Shown here: in pieces, positions 1 to 6,588 of the stretch
How positions within the stretch are numbered: position 1 is the first letter of the stretch
Layout: every line of letters begins with the position of its first letter
NCBI GenBank assembly: GCA_019090295.1
Contig: JAHRWG010000109.1
Location: 1 to 7,258 of the forward strand
Source of the DNA: Cycloclasticus sp.
Lineage (GTDB): Bacteria; Pseudomonadota; Gammaproteobacteria; Methylococcales; Cycloclasticaceae
DNA length: 7,258 bases
Direction: 5' to 3'
Notes under the pieces: generated by a model
Told to the model about the DNA's origin: nothing
The model's database searches: none
The model's input: only the letters and a program-made list of their open reading frames with translations
Position numbers and translations under genes: made by a program

Positions 1-545
1 AGACAGATACACCACGCTCCTTATTAGAAACCTTTCAGCGCCCCCTCGTTTCCTACCAGCCTTTTCTGCACCATGGAAACTGGATTTTTGCCTTTCTCGA
101 CTCTGAAAAACCCAACGAAGAAGGCGGCATGCTTAAGGAAGACGAAATAAAAAACTTAGCTGAAGAGATAAGGAAACACCCGCTTAAGCAGGTGCTAATT
201 TGCTTACACCACCAACTTAACCCTGTAGGTAGCGCCTGGATAGATACCATGGCGGTTGAAAACCCTGGCTCTCTGCAGGCTTTAATTAGTAGCACACCTC
301 AGATCCGCGGCCTCATTCACGGCCATACCCATCAAGAGTTTGCTTCGCAACTATTTGGCACGGCCATTTTTGGAACACCGTCCACCTGTTTCCAATTTAA
401 GCCACACTGCACAGAATTTACAGTTGACACCCTTGCGCCTGGGTACCGCTGGCTACGTCTTTCTACTTCAGGTGATATTGAGACCGCTGTTATCCGGCTC
501 AGCGAAGCCCCAAAGAATCTTGAGCACGGCTCAGCTGGTTACTAA
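1..545 (+). CDS. cpdA: 3',5'-cyclic-AMP phosphodiesterase CpdA, C-terminal part (5' end outside window)
   Basis: This frame is open from the left edge (first full codon at 3) to a TAA at 543-545, giving about 180 residues of a protein that is about 275 long in E. coli, so roughly the first third is missing. CpdA is a class III, calcineurin-like metallophosphoesterase that hydrolyses cytoplasmic cAMP to AMP and so tunes cAMP-CRP signalling. Seen here are a metal-site His-His pair (codons 207-212), the GHTH metal-ligand motif (321-332), and the stretches TPSTCFQFKPHC, then DTLAPGYRWL, and a C-terminal GY. All match E. coli CpdA as I remember it, which separates it from generic metallophosphoesterases. 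The metal ligands of the N-terminal half cannot be checked. The gene converges on rppH with only 29 bases between the two stop codons and no clear hairpin there, so the two transcripts probably overlap at their 3' ends. Confidence 0.93.
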   Translation, partial: TDTPRSLLETFQRPLVSYQPFLHHGNWIFAFLDSEKPNEEGGMLKEDEIKNLAEEIRKHPLKQVLICLHHQLNPVGSAWIDTMAVENPGSLQALISSTPQIRGLIHGHTHQEFASQLFGTAIFGTPSTCFQFKPHCTEFTVDTLAPGYRWLRLSTSGDIETAVIRLSEAPKNLEHGSAGY

Positions 546-574
546 CTTAAGCAACTACCCTTTAACGCGCAAGC

Positions 575-1075
575 TTACTTCTGGTGCAAATCTGGAGCAA
601 TACCAGGGAAAAGATACGACCACATTTCTGTTAACGCACTGAGGTAAACATTTCTCTTAAAATGTACCACATCAAACGCGGGCTCCCAGTAGTCGACCCA
701 GCGCCAGCGGTCAAACTCGGGGCTAGCGGTACTCTCGAAGGAAATATTACCTTGGTCACCAGTTAACCTCAGCATAAACCATATTTGTTTCTGCCCTATG
801 CATGTTGAGTCACCATTTGGCCGTATAAAGTGCTTCGGCAAATCATAATACGCCCACTCTAGGGTGCGCCCCATAACTTCAACATGCTCTGCCTTCAAGC
901 CAACTTCTTCATGCAACTCTCTATACATTGCTTGTTCAGGTGACTCACCTTCTTTAATGCCCCCCTGAGGAAACTGCCAACCATTTTGGTTAAGTCGCCT
1001 AGCCCAAAATAGCTTATTGTGTTGGTTGCATAAAATGATGCCAACATTACGTCGGTATCCATCGTCATCAATCAT
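575..1075 (-). CDS. rppH: RNA pyrophosphohydrolase RppH (Nudix)
   Basis: The 166-residue product is a Nudix hydrolase that removes pyrophosphate from the 5' triphosphate (or diphosphate) end of mRNAs, which opens them to RNase E decay. The full Nudix box GX5EX7REUXEEXGU is present at residues 38-60 (G38, E44, R52, E53, E56, E57, G59). The metal-binding glutamates E53, E56 and E57 fall at the same numbers as in E. coli RppH. Other family hallmarks are the start MIDDDGYRRNVGIIL, WQFPQGGI before the box, CIGQKQIWF, and FDRWRWVDYW near the end. Length is normal for the family (about 159-176). The ATG at 1075 gives the conserved MID start, although the sequence before it is only a weak ribosome binding site. 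The gene is divergent from the HAD-IB phosphatase gene. It is probably transcribed from the promoter at 1142-1169, leaving a leader of about 60 bases. Confidence 0.96.
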   Translation of the reverse strand: MIDDDGYRRNVGIILCNQHNKLFWARRLNQNGWQFPQGGIKEGESPEQAMYRELHEEVGLKAEHVEVMGRTLEWAYYDLPKHFIRPNGDSTCIGQKQIWFMLRLTGDQGNISFESTASPEFDRWRWVDYWEPAFDVVHFKRNVYLSALTEMWSYLFPGIAPDLHQK

Positions 1076-1120
1076 GATCTATTTATTAGGGTTAATGTTT
1101 AACATTCATTATAGCTACGT

Positions 1121-1149
1121 TTTCAAACCGCGCGACCTTCCTTTATAAA
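1121..1149 (+). promoter_or_regulatory. possible promoter for the HAD-tag-cysG cluster
   Basis: TATAAA (1144-1149, continuing as TATAAAAT) lies 17 bases after a weak -35 candidate TTTCAA (1121-1126, 3/6 match). It uses the same AT-rich block as the -10 box of the opposing rppH promoter. No better forward promoter is visible between rppH and the cluster, and the cluster must start somewhere here, but the -35 match is poor. Confidence 0.35.
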
Positions 1150-1169
1150 ATGATTGGGAAACCTGTCAA
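1142..1169 (-). promoter_or_regulatory. sigma70-type promoter for rppH
   Basis: Read on the reverse strand, a perfect TTGACA (1164-1169) is followed after 16 bases by TATAAA (1142-1147), which is 5/6 of the -10 consensus. Transcription would start near 1135 and run leftwards into rppH. A second, perfect TATAAT lies closer to the gene at 1108-1113 but has no recognisable -35 box. Assignment is by consensus match only. Confidence 0.6.
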
Positions 1170-1208
1170 TTTATGTCAGACTTGGCTTTTCAATCAGCTA
1201 CGCACCCA

Positions 1209-1862
1209 ATGAGCTTAACAATTTTTGATTTAGACAACACCTTAATTAGCGATGATAGCGACCACCTATGGGGGCAATTCTTAGTTGAACAGAAGCTGGT
1301 CGACAGTGAGGAATATGCGCGCGCTAACACCCAGTTTTATAATGACTACTGTGACGGTAAACTCGACATAAATGAGTACCTGCGTTTTGCCTTGTCATTT
1401 TTGGCTGAACACCCACTTGAAAAGCTACACCAATGGCGACAACAGTTTATAGACGAAAAAATACGTCCCCTAGTCCTGCCTGCAGCTCAACAACTCGTCG
1501 ATAAGCACCGTAATATGGGCAACCAACTGATTGTCATCACCGCGACCAATCGCTTTGTTACCGAGCCTATCGTTGAACTATTTGGTATTCCCAATATGCT
1601 CGCTACAGAACCGGAGTTAATTAACGGACGCTACACGGGAGAGTATATTGAGGAACCCTGCTATCAACACGGCAAGGTTACCCGCCTAAAAAAATGGCTG
1701 AGAGCTAACAAAATGGATTTAAACGACAGCAGTTTCTATAGTGACTCCCATAACGACATTCCTTTGCTCGAAAAAGTGAGTCACGCTATCGCCGTTGACC
1801 CAGACCCAAAACTTAAACGTCATGCTGATGAAAAGCATTGGCCCGTTATCAGTCTACGTTAA
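1209..1862 (+). CDS. HAD-superfamily subfamily IB phosphatase (SerB-like)
   Basis: This is a cytoplasmic phosphomonoesterase of the HAD-IB group, related to phosphoserine phosphatase; some relatives are annotated as histidinol phosphatases. Counting from the ATG at 1209 (217 residues), motif I is FDLDNTL with nucleophile D7 and general acid D9. Motif II is VITATN (T111), motif III is a lysine in HGKVTRLKKW (K156), and motif IV is DSHNDIP (D179, D183). A helical cap lies between motifs I and II. An in-frame ATG at 1173 would add 12 residues. I prefer 1209 because relatives start only a few residues before DxDxT and the upstream ATG sits right beside the rppH -35 box; neither start has a convincing ribosome binding site. 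It is the first gene of the five-gene cluster, with a stop 2 bases before tag. The neighbourhood (divergent from rppH) resembles PA0335-PA0336 of Pseudomonas aeruginosa from memory. The substrate is not evident. Confidence 0.88.
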   Translation: MSLTIFDLDNTLISDDSDHLWGQFLVEQKLVDSEEYARANTQFYNDYCDGKLDINEYLRFALSFLAEHPLEKLHQWRQQFIDEKIRPLVLPAAQQLVDKHRNMGNQLIVITATNRFVTEPIVELFGIPNMLATEPELINGRYTGEYIEEPCYQHGKVTRLKKWLRANKMDLNDSSFYSDSHNDIPLLEKVSHAIAVDPDPKLKRHADEKHWPVISLR

Positions 1863-1864
1863 GA

Positions 1865-2431
1865 ATGGGCGAGTTTAGTCGTTGCGCTTGGGCAAAAAAA
1901 GAACTCGACATTCAATACCACGATGAGGAGTGGGGTGTTCCCGTGCATGATGACAACCAGTTGTTTGAGCTCCTAATTCTAGAGGGTGTTCAAGCAGGGC
2001 TGAGTTGGTCCACCGTACTTCAACGTCGCCCAGCATATCGTGAGCTTTATGACGGTTTTGACCCATCCATTGTTGCCGGCTACACGCCGAAAAAAATCGG
2101 TGATTTGTTGTTAAACCCTAAGTTAATCCGCAATAAACTAAAAATAAATGCCAGCATTAAAAATGCCCATGCATTTCTTCTCGTACAAGAAGAGTTTTCT
2201 AGCTTTGCCAACTACCTTTGGCGTTTTGTTGGCAATCAGCCTATCATTAATCACTGGGAAACCCCCGAACAAGTCCCTGCTCAAACCAACCTGTCTCAAC
2301 GGTTAAGCCAAGACCTAAAAAAAAGAGGATTTAGTTTTGTCGGCCCAACTATTTGTTATGCATTCATGCAAGCCACCGGGCTTGTTAACGACCACCTTAT
2401 TCACTGCTTCAGGCACTCAGATACACTATAA
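1865..2431 (+). CDS. tag: DNA-3-methyladenine glycosylase I (Tag)
   Basis: Tag starts base excision repair by cutting 3-methyladenine from alkylated DNA. The 188-residue product matches E. coli Tag (187 residues) throughout. The zinc ligands are C7, H19, H177 and C181, corresponding to C4, H17, H175 and C179 in E. coli. Active-site residues Y18, E40 and W48 correspond to Y16, E38 and W46. The stretches YHDEEWGVP, LEGVQAGLSW, KKRGFSFVGPTICY and GLVNDH are also diagnostic. An upstream in-frame TTG at 1838 would add nine residues with no family match and overlap the phosphatase gene, so I take the ATG at 1865, 2 bases after the phosphatase stop. There is no clear Shine-Dalgarno sequence, so translation may depend on coupling to the preceding gene. 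Three runs of seven or eight A occur within it, all in frame. Confidence 0.96.
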   Translation: MGEFSRCAWAKKELDIQYHDEEWGVPVHDDNQLFELLILEGVQAGLSWSTVLQRRPAYRELYDGFDPSIVAGYTPKKIGDLLLNPKLIRNKLKINASIKNAHAFLLVQEEFSSFANYLWRFVGNQPIINHWETPEQVPAQTNLSQRLSQDLKKRGFSFVGPTICYAFMQATGLVNDHLIHCFRHSDTL

Positions 2432-2434
2432 ACC

Positions 2435-3814
2435 ATGGACTACTTACCGCTTTTTCATAAACTCACTCAAAAAAAATGCCTCGTCGTTGGCGGTGGCTCT
2501 ATCGCTACACGCAAAGTCCGCCTGTTACTCGACGCTCATGCCAGTATTAGCGTTATCGCAACACAGCTGACCGAGGAGCTATTAGAATTGGTATCAGCTC
2601 ATAAGATTCAGTACCTGAATCGCGAGTTTGCAGCCGGTGACACGCGCAGTTTTTACCTCGTCATTTCCGCGAGTGACGCCCTAGCAACCAACACCCTCGT
2701 CTCTACAGATGCGCAACAAAACAATATTCCTGTTAATGTTGTTGACCAACCTGAGTTATGCAGTTTCATTTTCCCAGCCATCATTGACCGTTCCCCCATC
2801 ACTATCGGTATTTCAAGCGGCGGCGTTGCACCTGTTTTAGCGCGCTTATTGCGTGCCAAGCTCGAAACCTTATTACCACACCGCTTAGGAAATTTAGCAG
2901 CTCTCGCGGCAAAATTTCGCCAAACGGTTAAAGACCACTTCTCAAACGCGGAGCAACGTCGCATATTTTGGGAACAAACATTTAACGGCCCCATTGCCGA
3001 CCTGAGCTACCAGGGACTTCATGATAAAGCTGAAATTGCATTAGAAAAACATTTAAGTCAATCTAAGGATCAGCCCGCAAAAGGCAAAGTTTATCTCGTC
3101 GGCGGTGGACCGGGAGACCCTGAATTACTCACCCTTAAGGCACTACGAATTTTACAACAAGCCGATATTGTTGTTTATGACCGTTTGGTCTCTGAGGAGG
3201 TATTAAACTTGGCTCGCCGTGATGCCGACCGTATCTACGTTGGTAAACAACGCAGTGAGCATAGTTTAGCGCAGGAGGACATTAATACCCTCCTCAGTAA
3301 GTTAGCCAAGCAAGGCAAGCGGGTTGTTAGACTAAAAGGCGGCGATCCGTTCATGTTTGGTCGAGGCGGCGAAGAAATTGAAACCTTAATTGACGAAAAT
3401 ATTGCCTTTGAAGTGGTTCCCGGCATTACCGCTGCATCGGGCTGCGCCAGCTATTCGGGCATTCCGCTGACCCATCGTGACCACGCACAATCGTGTTTAT
3501 TTGTTACCGGCCATCTAAAAGACAACACCGTTAACCTAGATTGGGATCACTTAGCCAAACCGAATCAAACCATCGTCATCTACATGGGCTTAATGGGCTT
3601 GCGTCAAATCAGCGAAAAACTCATTGAGCGCGGCTTAGCCGCCAGCACCCCTATAGCACTGGTTCAAAAAGGCACCACAGCAGAGCACCGAGTGATCATT
3701 TCTGACTTGTTAAACATTGCCGACAAAGTGGATATTTTAAAGCCAAAACCACCCACGCTGATCATCATCGGCAGCGTCGTATCACTTCATAATAAATTAA
3801 ATTGGGCCGATTAG
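2435..3814 (+). CDS. cysG: siroheme synthase CysG (uroporphyrinogen-III C-methyltransferase / precorrin-2 dehydrogenase / sirohydrochlorin ferrochelatase)
   Basis: This fused enzyme converts uroporphyrinogen III to siroheme, the prosthetic group of assimilatory sulfite and nitrite reductases. It has 459 residues against 457 in E. coli. Residues 1 to about 202 form the NAD-dependent dehydrogenase/ferrochelatase half (CysGB), with the nucleotide-binding loop VVGGGSIATRK (17-27), the catalytic D104, and S128, the position phosphorylated in the Salmonella enzyme. Residues about 217-459 form the SAM-dependent methyltransferase half (CysGA), with VYLVGGGPGDPELLT, D249, K271 (in YVGKQRSEH), the KGGDPFMFGRGGEE loop (301-314), VVPGITAASG and M384. 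These sit within two residues of the E. coli active-site numbers, so all three activities look intact. It begins 3 bases after tag and ends 4 bases before the alpha/beta hydrolase gene, with weak ribosome binding signals on both. No sulfate or nitrate assimilation gene is in the window. Confidence 0.97.
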   Translation: MDYLPLFHKLTQKKCLVVGGGSIATRKVRLLLDAHASISVIATQLTEELLELVSAHKIQYLNREFAAGDTRSFYLVISASDALATNTLVSTDAQQNNIPVNVVDQPELCSFIFPAIIDRSPITIGISSGGVAPVLARLLRAKLETLLPHRLGNLAALAAKFRQTVKDHFSNAEQRRIFWEQTFNGPIADLSYQGLHDKAEIALEKHLSQSKDQPAKGKVYLVGGGPGDPELLTLKALRILQQADIVVYDRLVSEEVLNLARRDADRIYVGKQRSEHSLAQEDINTLLSKLAKQGKRVVRLKGGDPFMFGRGGEEIETLIDENIAFEVVPGITAASGCASYSGIPLTHRDHAQSCLFVTGHLKDNTVNLDWDHLAKPNQTIVIYMGLMGLRQISEKLIERGLAASTPIALVQKGTTAEHRVIISDLLNIADKVDILKPKPPTLIIIGSVVSLHNKLNWAD

Positions 3815-3818
3815 TCGC

Positions 3819-4721
3819 ATGCCATTTATCCAACTGGACTCGTTAAACATTCATTATGAACACCAGTCTAAGGGTGATATTCCAATCATTTTACTGCATG
3901 GGAATTTTGGAAGCTGGCATTACTGGCAGCCTTTCTTACAAGACTTAAAGTTTGGTTATCGCGCCTACGCCCCTGATTTTAGAGGCTGTGGTGATAGTCA
4001 AGTAACTGAGAATGGTTACGACATTAATACCTTATGTGCTGATATTATTCAATTTGCCAATCATTTACAACTTGATAAATTCCATCTGGTTGGCCACTCT
4101 CTTGGTGGCGCTGTCGCTCAACAATTAGCAGGCACACATCCCGAGCGAATACTAACCCTCTCCCTTGTTGCAACTGCGCCTTCAGACGGGTTACCTAGCC
4201 TGACGCAAAATAGTTATAGCAGCCATTTATTTTCACCACAAAATACGTTTAAACTTTTAGATGCCATTGGGTTAAAAAGAAAAGTGCTAGCTGCTACCTT
4301 TAGAAAAACCATGCCTAAACTTAGCTCTAAACCTGCCCTCCTTAATATGGTGGTCGATGACGCCCTTAAAATGGACATGAAAGCACTGAATGGTTTTATC
4401 GAAACGCTTAAAAACTGGCGTGGCAACAAGCTTCTTAAGCAATTTAGCTTTCCCGTGATAATTCTCCATGGTGACCTTGATTCCGTTGTTCCCTTAGCGT
4501 CCTTGTTACGAATGAAGGATCAAATTAAGGGGTGTCGCTTTCATACCTTTCATAACTTAGGACATGCGCCACAGTTAGAAAATGCGGCGGCCTTTAATAA
4601 CGTGTTAATGTCTTTTATTGAAGGCCGTCATGCCGACACCGGACATACCATGTCTAGTCAGGCAGTACACTGGCTCGCTGGGCTAAAGCAAAAAATCAGT
4701 ACACTTTTTAAAAAACCCTGA
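3819..4721 (+). CDS. alpha/beta-fold hydrolase, substrate unknown
   Basis: The product is a 300-residue serine hydrolase of the alpha/beta fold (Abhydrolase_1 type), with no signal peptide, so probably cytoplasmic. Motifs in order are the oxyanion-region HGNFGSWHYW (27-36), PDFRGCGDS (52-60), the nucleophile elbow GHSLGG with S94, a cap region of about 120-205, the acid D221 in HGDLDSVVP, and the catalytic H249 in LGHAPQLE. The triad is therefore complete. Overall it resembles BioH, MenH or epoxide hydrolase-like enzymes, but nothing fixes the substrate. After the last core helix (about 270) comes a tail of about 30 residues ending in a basic segment, HWLAGLKQKISTLFKKP, that could form an amphipathic helix. 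The gene starts 4 bases after cysG and ends 13 bases before the WD40 lipoprotein gene, so co-transcription is likely. No clear ribosome binding site precedes its ATG. Confidence 0.88.
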   Translation: MPFIQLDSLNIHYEHQSKGDIPIILLHGNFGSWHYWQPFLQDLKFGYRAYAPDFRGCGDSQVTENGYDINTLCADIIQFANHLQLDKFHLVGHSLGGAVAQQLAGTHPERILTLSLVATAPSDGLPSLTQNSYSSHLFSPQNTFKLLDAIGLKRKVLAATFRKTMPKLSSKPALLNMVVDDALKMDMKALNGFIETLKNWRGNKLLKQFSFPVIILHGDLDSVVPLASLLRMKDQIKGCRFHTFHNLGHAPQLENAAAFNNVLMSFIEGRHADTGHTMSSQAVHWLAGLKQKISTLFKKP

Positions 4722-4734
4722 TAATCTTATTCCC

Positions 4735-5706
4735 ATGACACTCTGGATTAAATATATACCTTTCTTGCTTGTTGGTTTACTCCTAAGCGCCTGCTCTTAT
4801 GAAAGTGAGTCTGATAAAACATGGACTCATGACAAAAAAGGCTTATTTACGGCCGCTTACTCCCACGACGGACAATTTGTTTTAGTTGCTGGCACCAGTG
4901 GGCCAGCCCGAATTATTAACACTCAACTAAACACGACTTTGCATGAATGGCAACATACTGATAGTAACGACGGCATCATTGCTTCAAGTATATCGGCTAA
5001 CAACCAATTTGCCGTCACGGCAGAGAAAAACTCATTGGCTCTTTGGGAAGTTAATAGTGGAAAGATAATAGGCTACTGGGACTTCCCCAATATCAATAAG
5101 CTTGTTATTTCCGCCAATGGTCAGCATGCTCTTATCGCACTTGAAGACCATACTGCGTATTATTTTGACCTCTACTATGGAAAAATTATTTATACCTTCC
5201 AACACGATGGAGTTATTAATACGCTTGCGCTATCAAAAAACGGTCAATATGCGATGACCGGCGGTAACGCGCACCAAGCAAAACTCTGGGACTTAAAAAC
5301 GGGTGAGATAGTACAACAATGGTCGCATAATTTCAAAATATACAAGGTCGCTCTCTCTGATGATGGTCAGTATGCTATGAGCAACGCATCACTGGGTAAA
5401 ACACGCCTATGGGACACTACAACTGGTCAATTGTTAAGCCAACTTCCAATGAGGTACATGACTGTTTCTGCTGGTCGTTTTTCCCCTGATGGTTTGACAC
5501 TTTTAACAGGCCGTCCTAACCAGCGCATTGACTTATGGGATGTCGCGACAGGGAAGCGCCTTAAAACCTGGATCCCTAAACGACGTTACTTTTGGCGACC
5601 CGACTCAGCGGCTATTATCGACCTCGCCTTTTCCGCTGATGGGCAGTATTTTTATAGTGAAGCATCCAGTGGTATCGCCCAAAAATGGAGCATCTCTCCT
5701 CATTAG
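4735..5706 (+). CDS. WD40-repeat lipoprotein, predicted seven-bladed beta-propeller
   Basis: The 323-residue protein begins with a lipoprotein signal peptide: a short basic start, a hydrophobic run (8-17), and lipobox L17-S18-A19-C20. C20 would be lipidated. Residue +2 is serine rather than aspartate, which by the E. coli Lol rule favours the outer membrane. The mature part carries seven repeats, recognised by SxDGQ-like turns at 43, 87, 126, 167, 208, 250 and 300, mostly 39-44 residues apart. LWD-x3-TG strand/turn motifs occur at 184, 225 and 267, with variants at 103 and 143. The last repeat is closed by KWSI at 317-320, with the N-terminal TWTHD perhaps completing the seventh blade. Such propellers usually act as protein-binding scaffolds; no enzymatic residues are recognisable and the partner is unknown. 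It is the last gene of the cluster, followed by the terminator at 5767-5798. No good ribosome binding site is visible before the ATG. Confidence 0.87.
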   Translation: MTLWIKYIPFLLVGLLLSACSYESESDKTWTHDKKGLFTAAYSHDGQFVLVAGTSGPARIINTQLNTTLHEWQHTDSNDGIIASSISANNQFAVTAEKNSLALWEVNSGKIIGYWDFPNINKLVISANGQHALIALEDHTAYYFDLYYGKIIYTFQHDGVINTLALSKNGQYAMTGGNAHQAKLWDLKTGEIVQQWSHNFKIYKVALSDDGQYAMSNASLGKTRLWDTTTGQLLSQLPMRYMTVSAGRFSPDGLTLLTGRPNQRIDLWDVATGKRLKTWIPKRRYFWRPDSAAIIDLAFSADGQYFYSEASSGIAQKWSISPH

Positions 5707-5766
5707 AGTTTCCCTACCCAATACTCTAAATCGCAGACTAAATTCATACTGGAGTACCACATACAA

Positions 5767-5798
5767 AAAAATAGCGAGGGTTCAACCTCGCTATTTTT
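5767..5798. terminator. bidirectional rho-independent terminator
   Basis: A 13-base perfect inverted repeat (5767-5779 with 5786-5798) has a core stem AGCGAGG/CCTCGCT and a 6-base loop GTTCAA. It is flanked by seven A on the left (5765-5771) and five T on the right (5794-5798), so each strand ends its hairpin in a U-tract. It lies 60 bases past the WD40 stop and 24 bases past the end of the converging OmpA-like gene, and can serve both. Confidence 0.9.
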
Positions 5799-5822
5799 AT
5801 CGGGCCTTTTAGAACAACCGTT

Positions 5823-6575
5823 CTATTTTATAGTTAACTCAACTCGACGGTTCTTCATCCGACCTTCTGTCGTATCATTACCGACCATCGGTTTATCTTC
5901 ACCATGTCCAAGAGTACTTAATTTATCACCGTTACAACCATGGGTTATCATAAAGTCACGCACTGACTCCGCACGGTTTTTGGATAAAACCTGGTTATAG
6001 GCATTAGTGCCAACTGAATCGGTATGCCCATGAATAACTAACTCTGTATCAACATAATGCGTACGTTTAGCAATCGCTAAGGGGAGCAAAATAGCTTTTG
6101 CTGAGTCGGTTAGTTCCGCTGATGCCGTATGAAAGTTCACACCATCAAGCACCAAGGCATCAACACAGCCTAACTCATTTACTTGCGCTCCCGGTGCAGA
6201 ATTAGGGCACTGGTCCTTATAATCGGCAACTCCATCAGCATCGGAATCTAGTGTGCACCCTTTACTGTCAACCACTGCGCCTGCAGGGGTATTTGGGCAC
6301 TCATCACGACTATCTACCACGCCATCTGCATCTGTATCTGGCTCAGGGTTTATCATCACCTGCTCAGCGGGACCACAAATACTACCACCAATAACGCCAC
6401 CCACAACGGCACCAGCACCTACCTCAGTGGCACCTTCAACAAATGCGCCTGCTGATCCACCCAATAAAGCGCCAGCAATTGCACAATTTTGCCAACTTTC
6501 TGTTTCAACGGTTGCACAGCCTGTTGACAGCAGAGCCACCGTCATAATAGCGGTTATTTTTTTATAAAATATCAT
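5823..6575 (-). CDS. OmpA-family lipoprotein with glycine-zipper region and thrombospondin type 3 repeats
   Basis: The 250-residue envelope protein has a lipoprotein-like signal peptide ending LLSTGC (C20); serine at the -3 position is not the usual lipobox residue, but the context is typical. Residues about 31-68 are a glycine-rich zipper-like stretch (GALLGGSAGAF, then GAVVGGVIGG) that may associate with membrane. Two thrombospondin type 3 calcium-binding repeats follow (about 79-107 and 110-137), each with DxDxDG and a CPN/GC cysteine pair (C93/C107, C123/C137). Residues about 145-250 are an OmpA-like peptidoglycan-binding domain with GHTDSVGTNAYN and LSKNRAESV. D186 and R201 are 15 apart, as in the known diaminopimelate-binding pair. 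It probably tethers the outer membrane to the cell wall. A good Shine-Dalgarno (GAGGG) 8 bases before the ATG fixes the start. It has its own promoter and converges on the WD40 gene across the shared terminator. Confidence 0.92.
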   Translation of the reverse strand: MIFYKKITAIMTVALLSTGCATVETESWQNCAIAGALLGGSAGAFVEGATEVGAGAVVGGVIGGSICGPAEQVMINPEPDTDADGVVDSRDECPNTPAGAVVDSKGCTLDSDADGVADYKDQCPNSAPGAQVNELGCVDALVLDGVNFHTASAELTDSAKAILLPLAIAKRTHYVDTELVIHGHTDSVGTNAYNQVLSKNRAESVRDFMITHGCNGDKLSTLGHGEDKPMVGNDTTEGRMKNRRVELTIK

Positions 6576-6583
6576 CCTTATGT

Positions 6584-6588
6584 CCCTC
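6584..6588 (-). promoter_or_regulatory. Shine-Dalgarno site of the OmpA-like gene
   Basis: Read in reverse, GAGGG (within TAGAGGGACA) lies 8 bases before the ATG at 6575. It is the only strong ribosome binding site seen in the window, and it stands out against the weak leaders of the forward cluster. Confidence 0.7.

Noticed and set aside
1108..1113. Perfect reverse-strand TATAAT close to rppH
   Set aside because: No -35-like hexamer lies 15-19 bases upstream (the region is GC-rich, around GGTCGC); the TTGACA-based promoter is better.
1838..1864. Upstream TTG start that would extend Tag by nine residues
   Set aside because: It is a rare start codon, overlaps the phosphatase gene, and the added residues have no counterpart in Tag; the ATG at 1865 fits the family N-terminus.
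2653..2994. 113-residue open frame on the reverse strand inside cysG
   Set aside because: It lies wholly within well-conserved cysG codons, has no family resemblance and no ribosome binding site; it is an antisense shadow.
5528..5812. 94-residue forward frame overlapping the end of the WD40 gene and the terminator
   Set aside because: It is out of frame with the repeats, runs through the terminator hairpin, and has no recognisable domain.
6253..6567. 104-residue forward open frame opposite the OmpA-like gene
   Set aside because: Its proline-, threonine- and alanine-rich sequence is the complement of the glycine-zipper and repeat codons; no start signals or homology.
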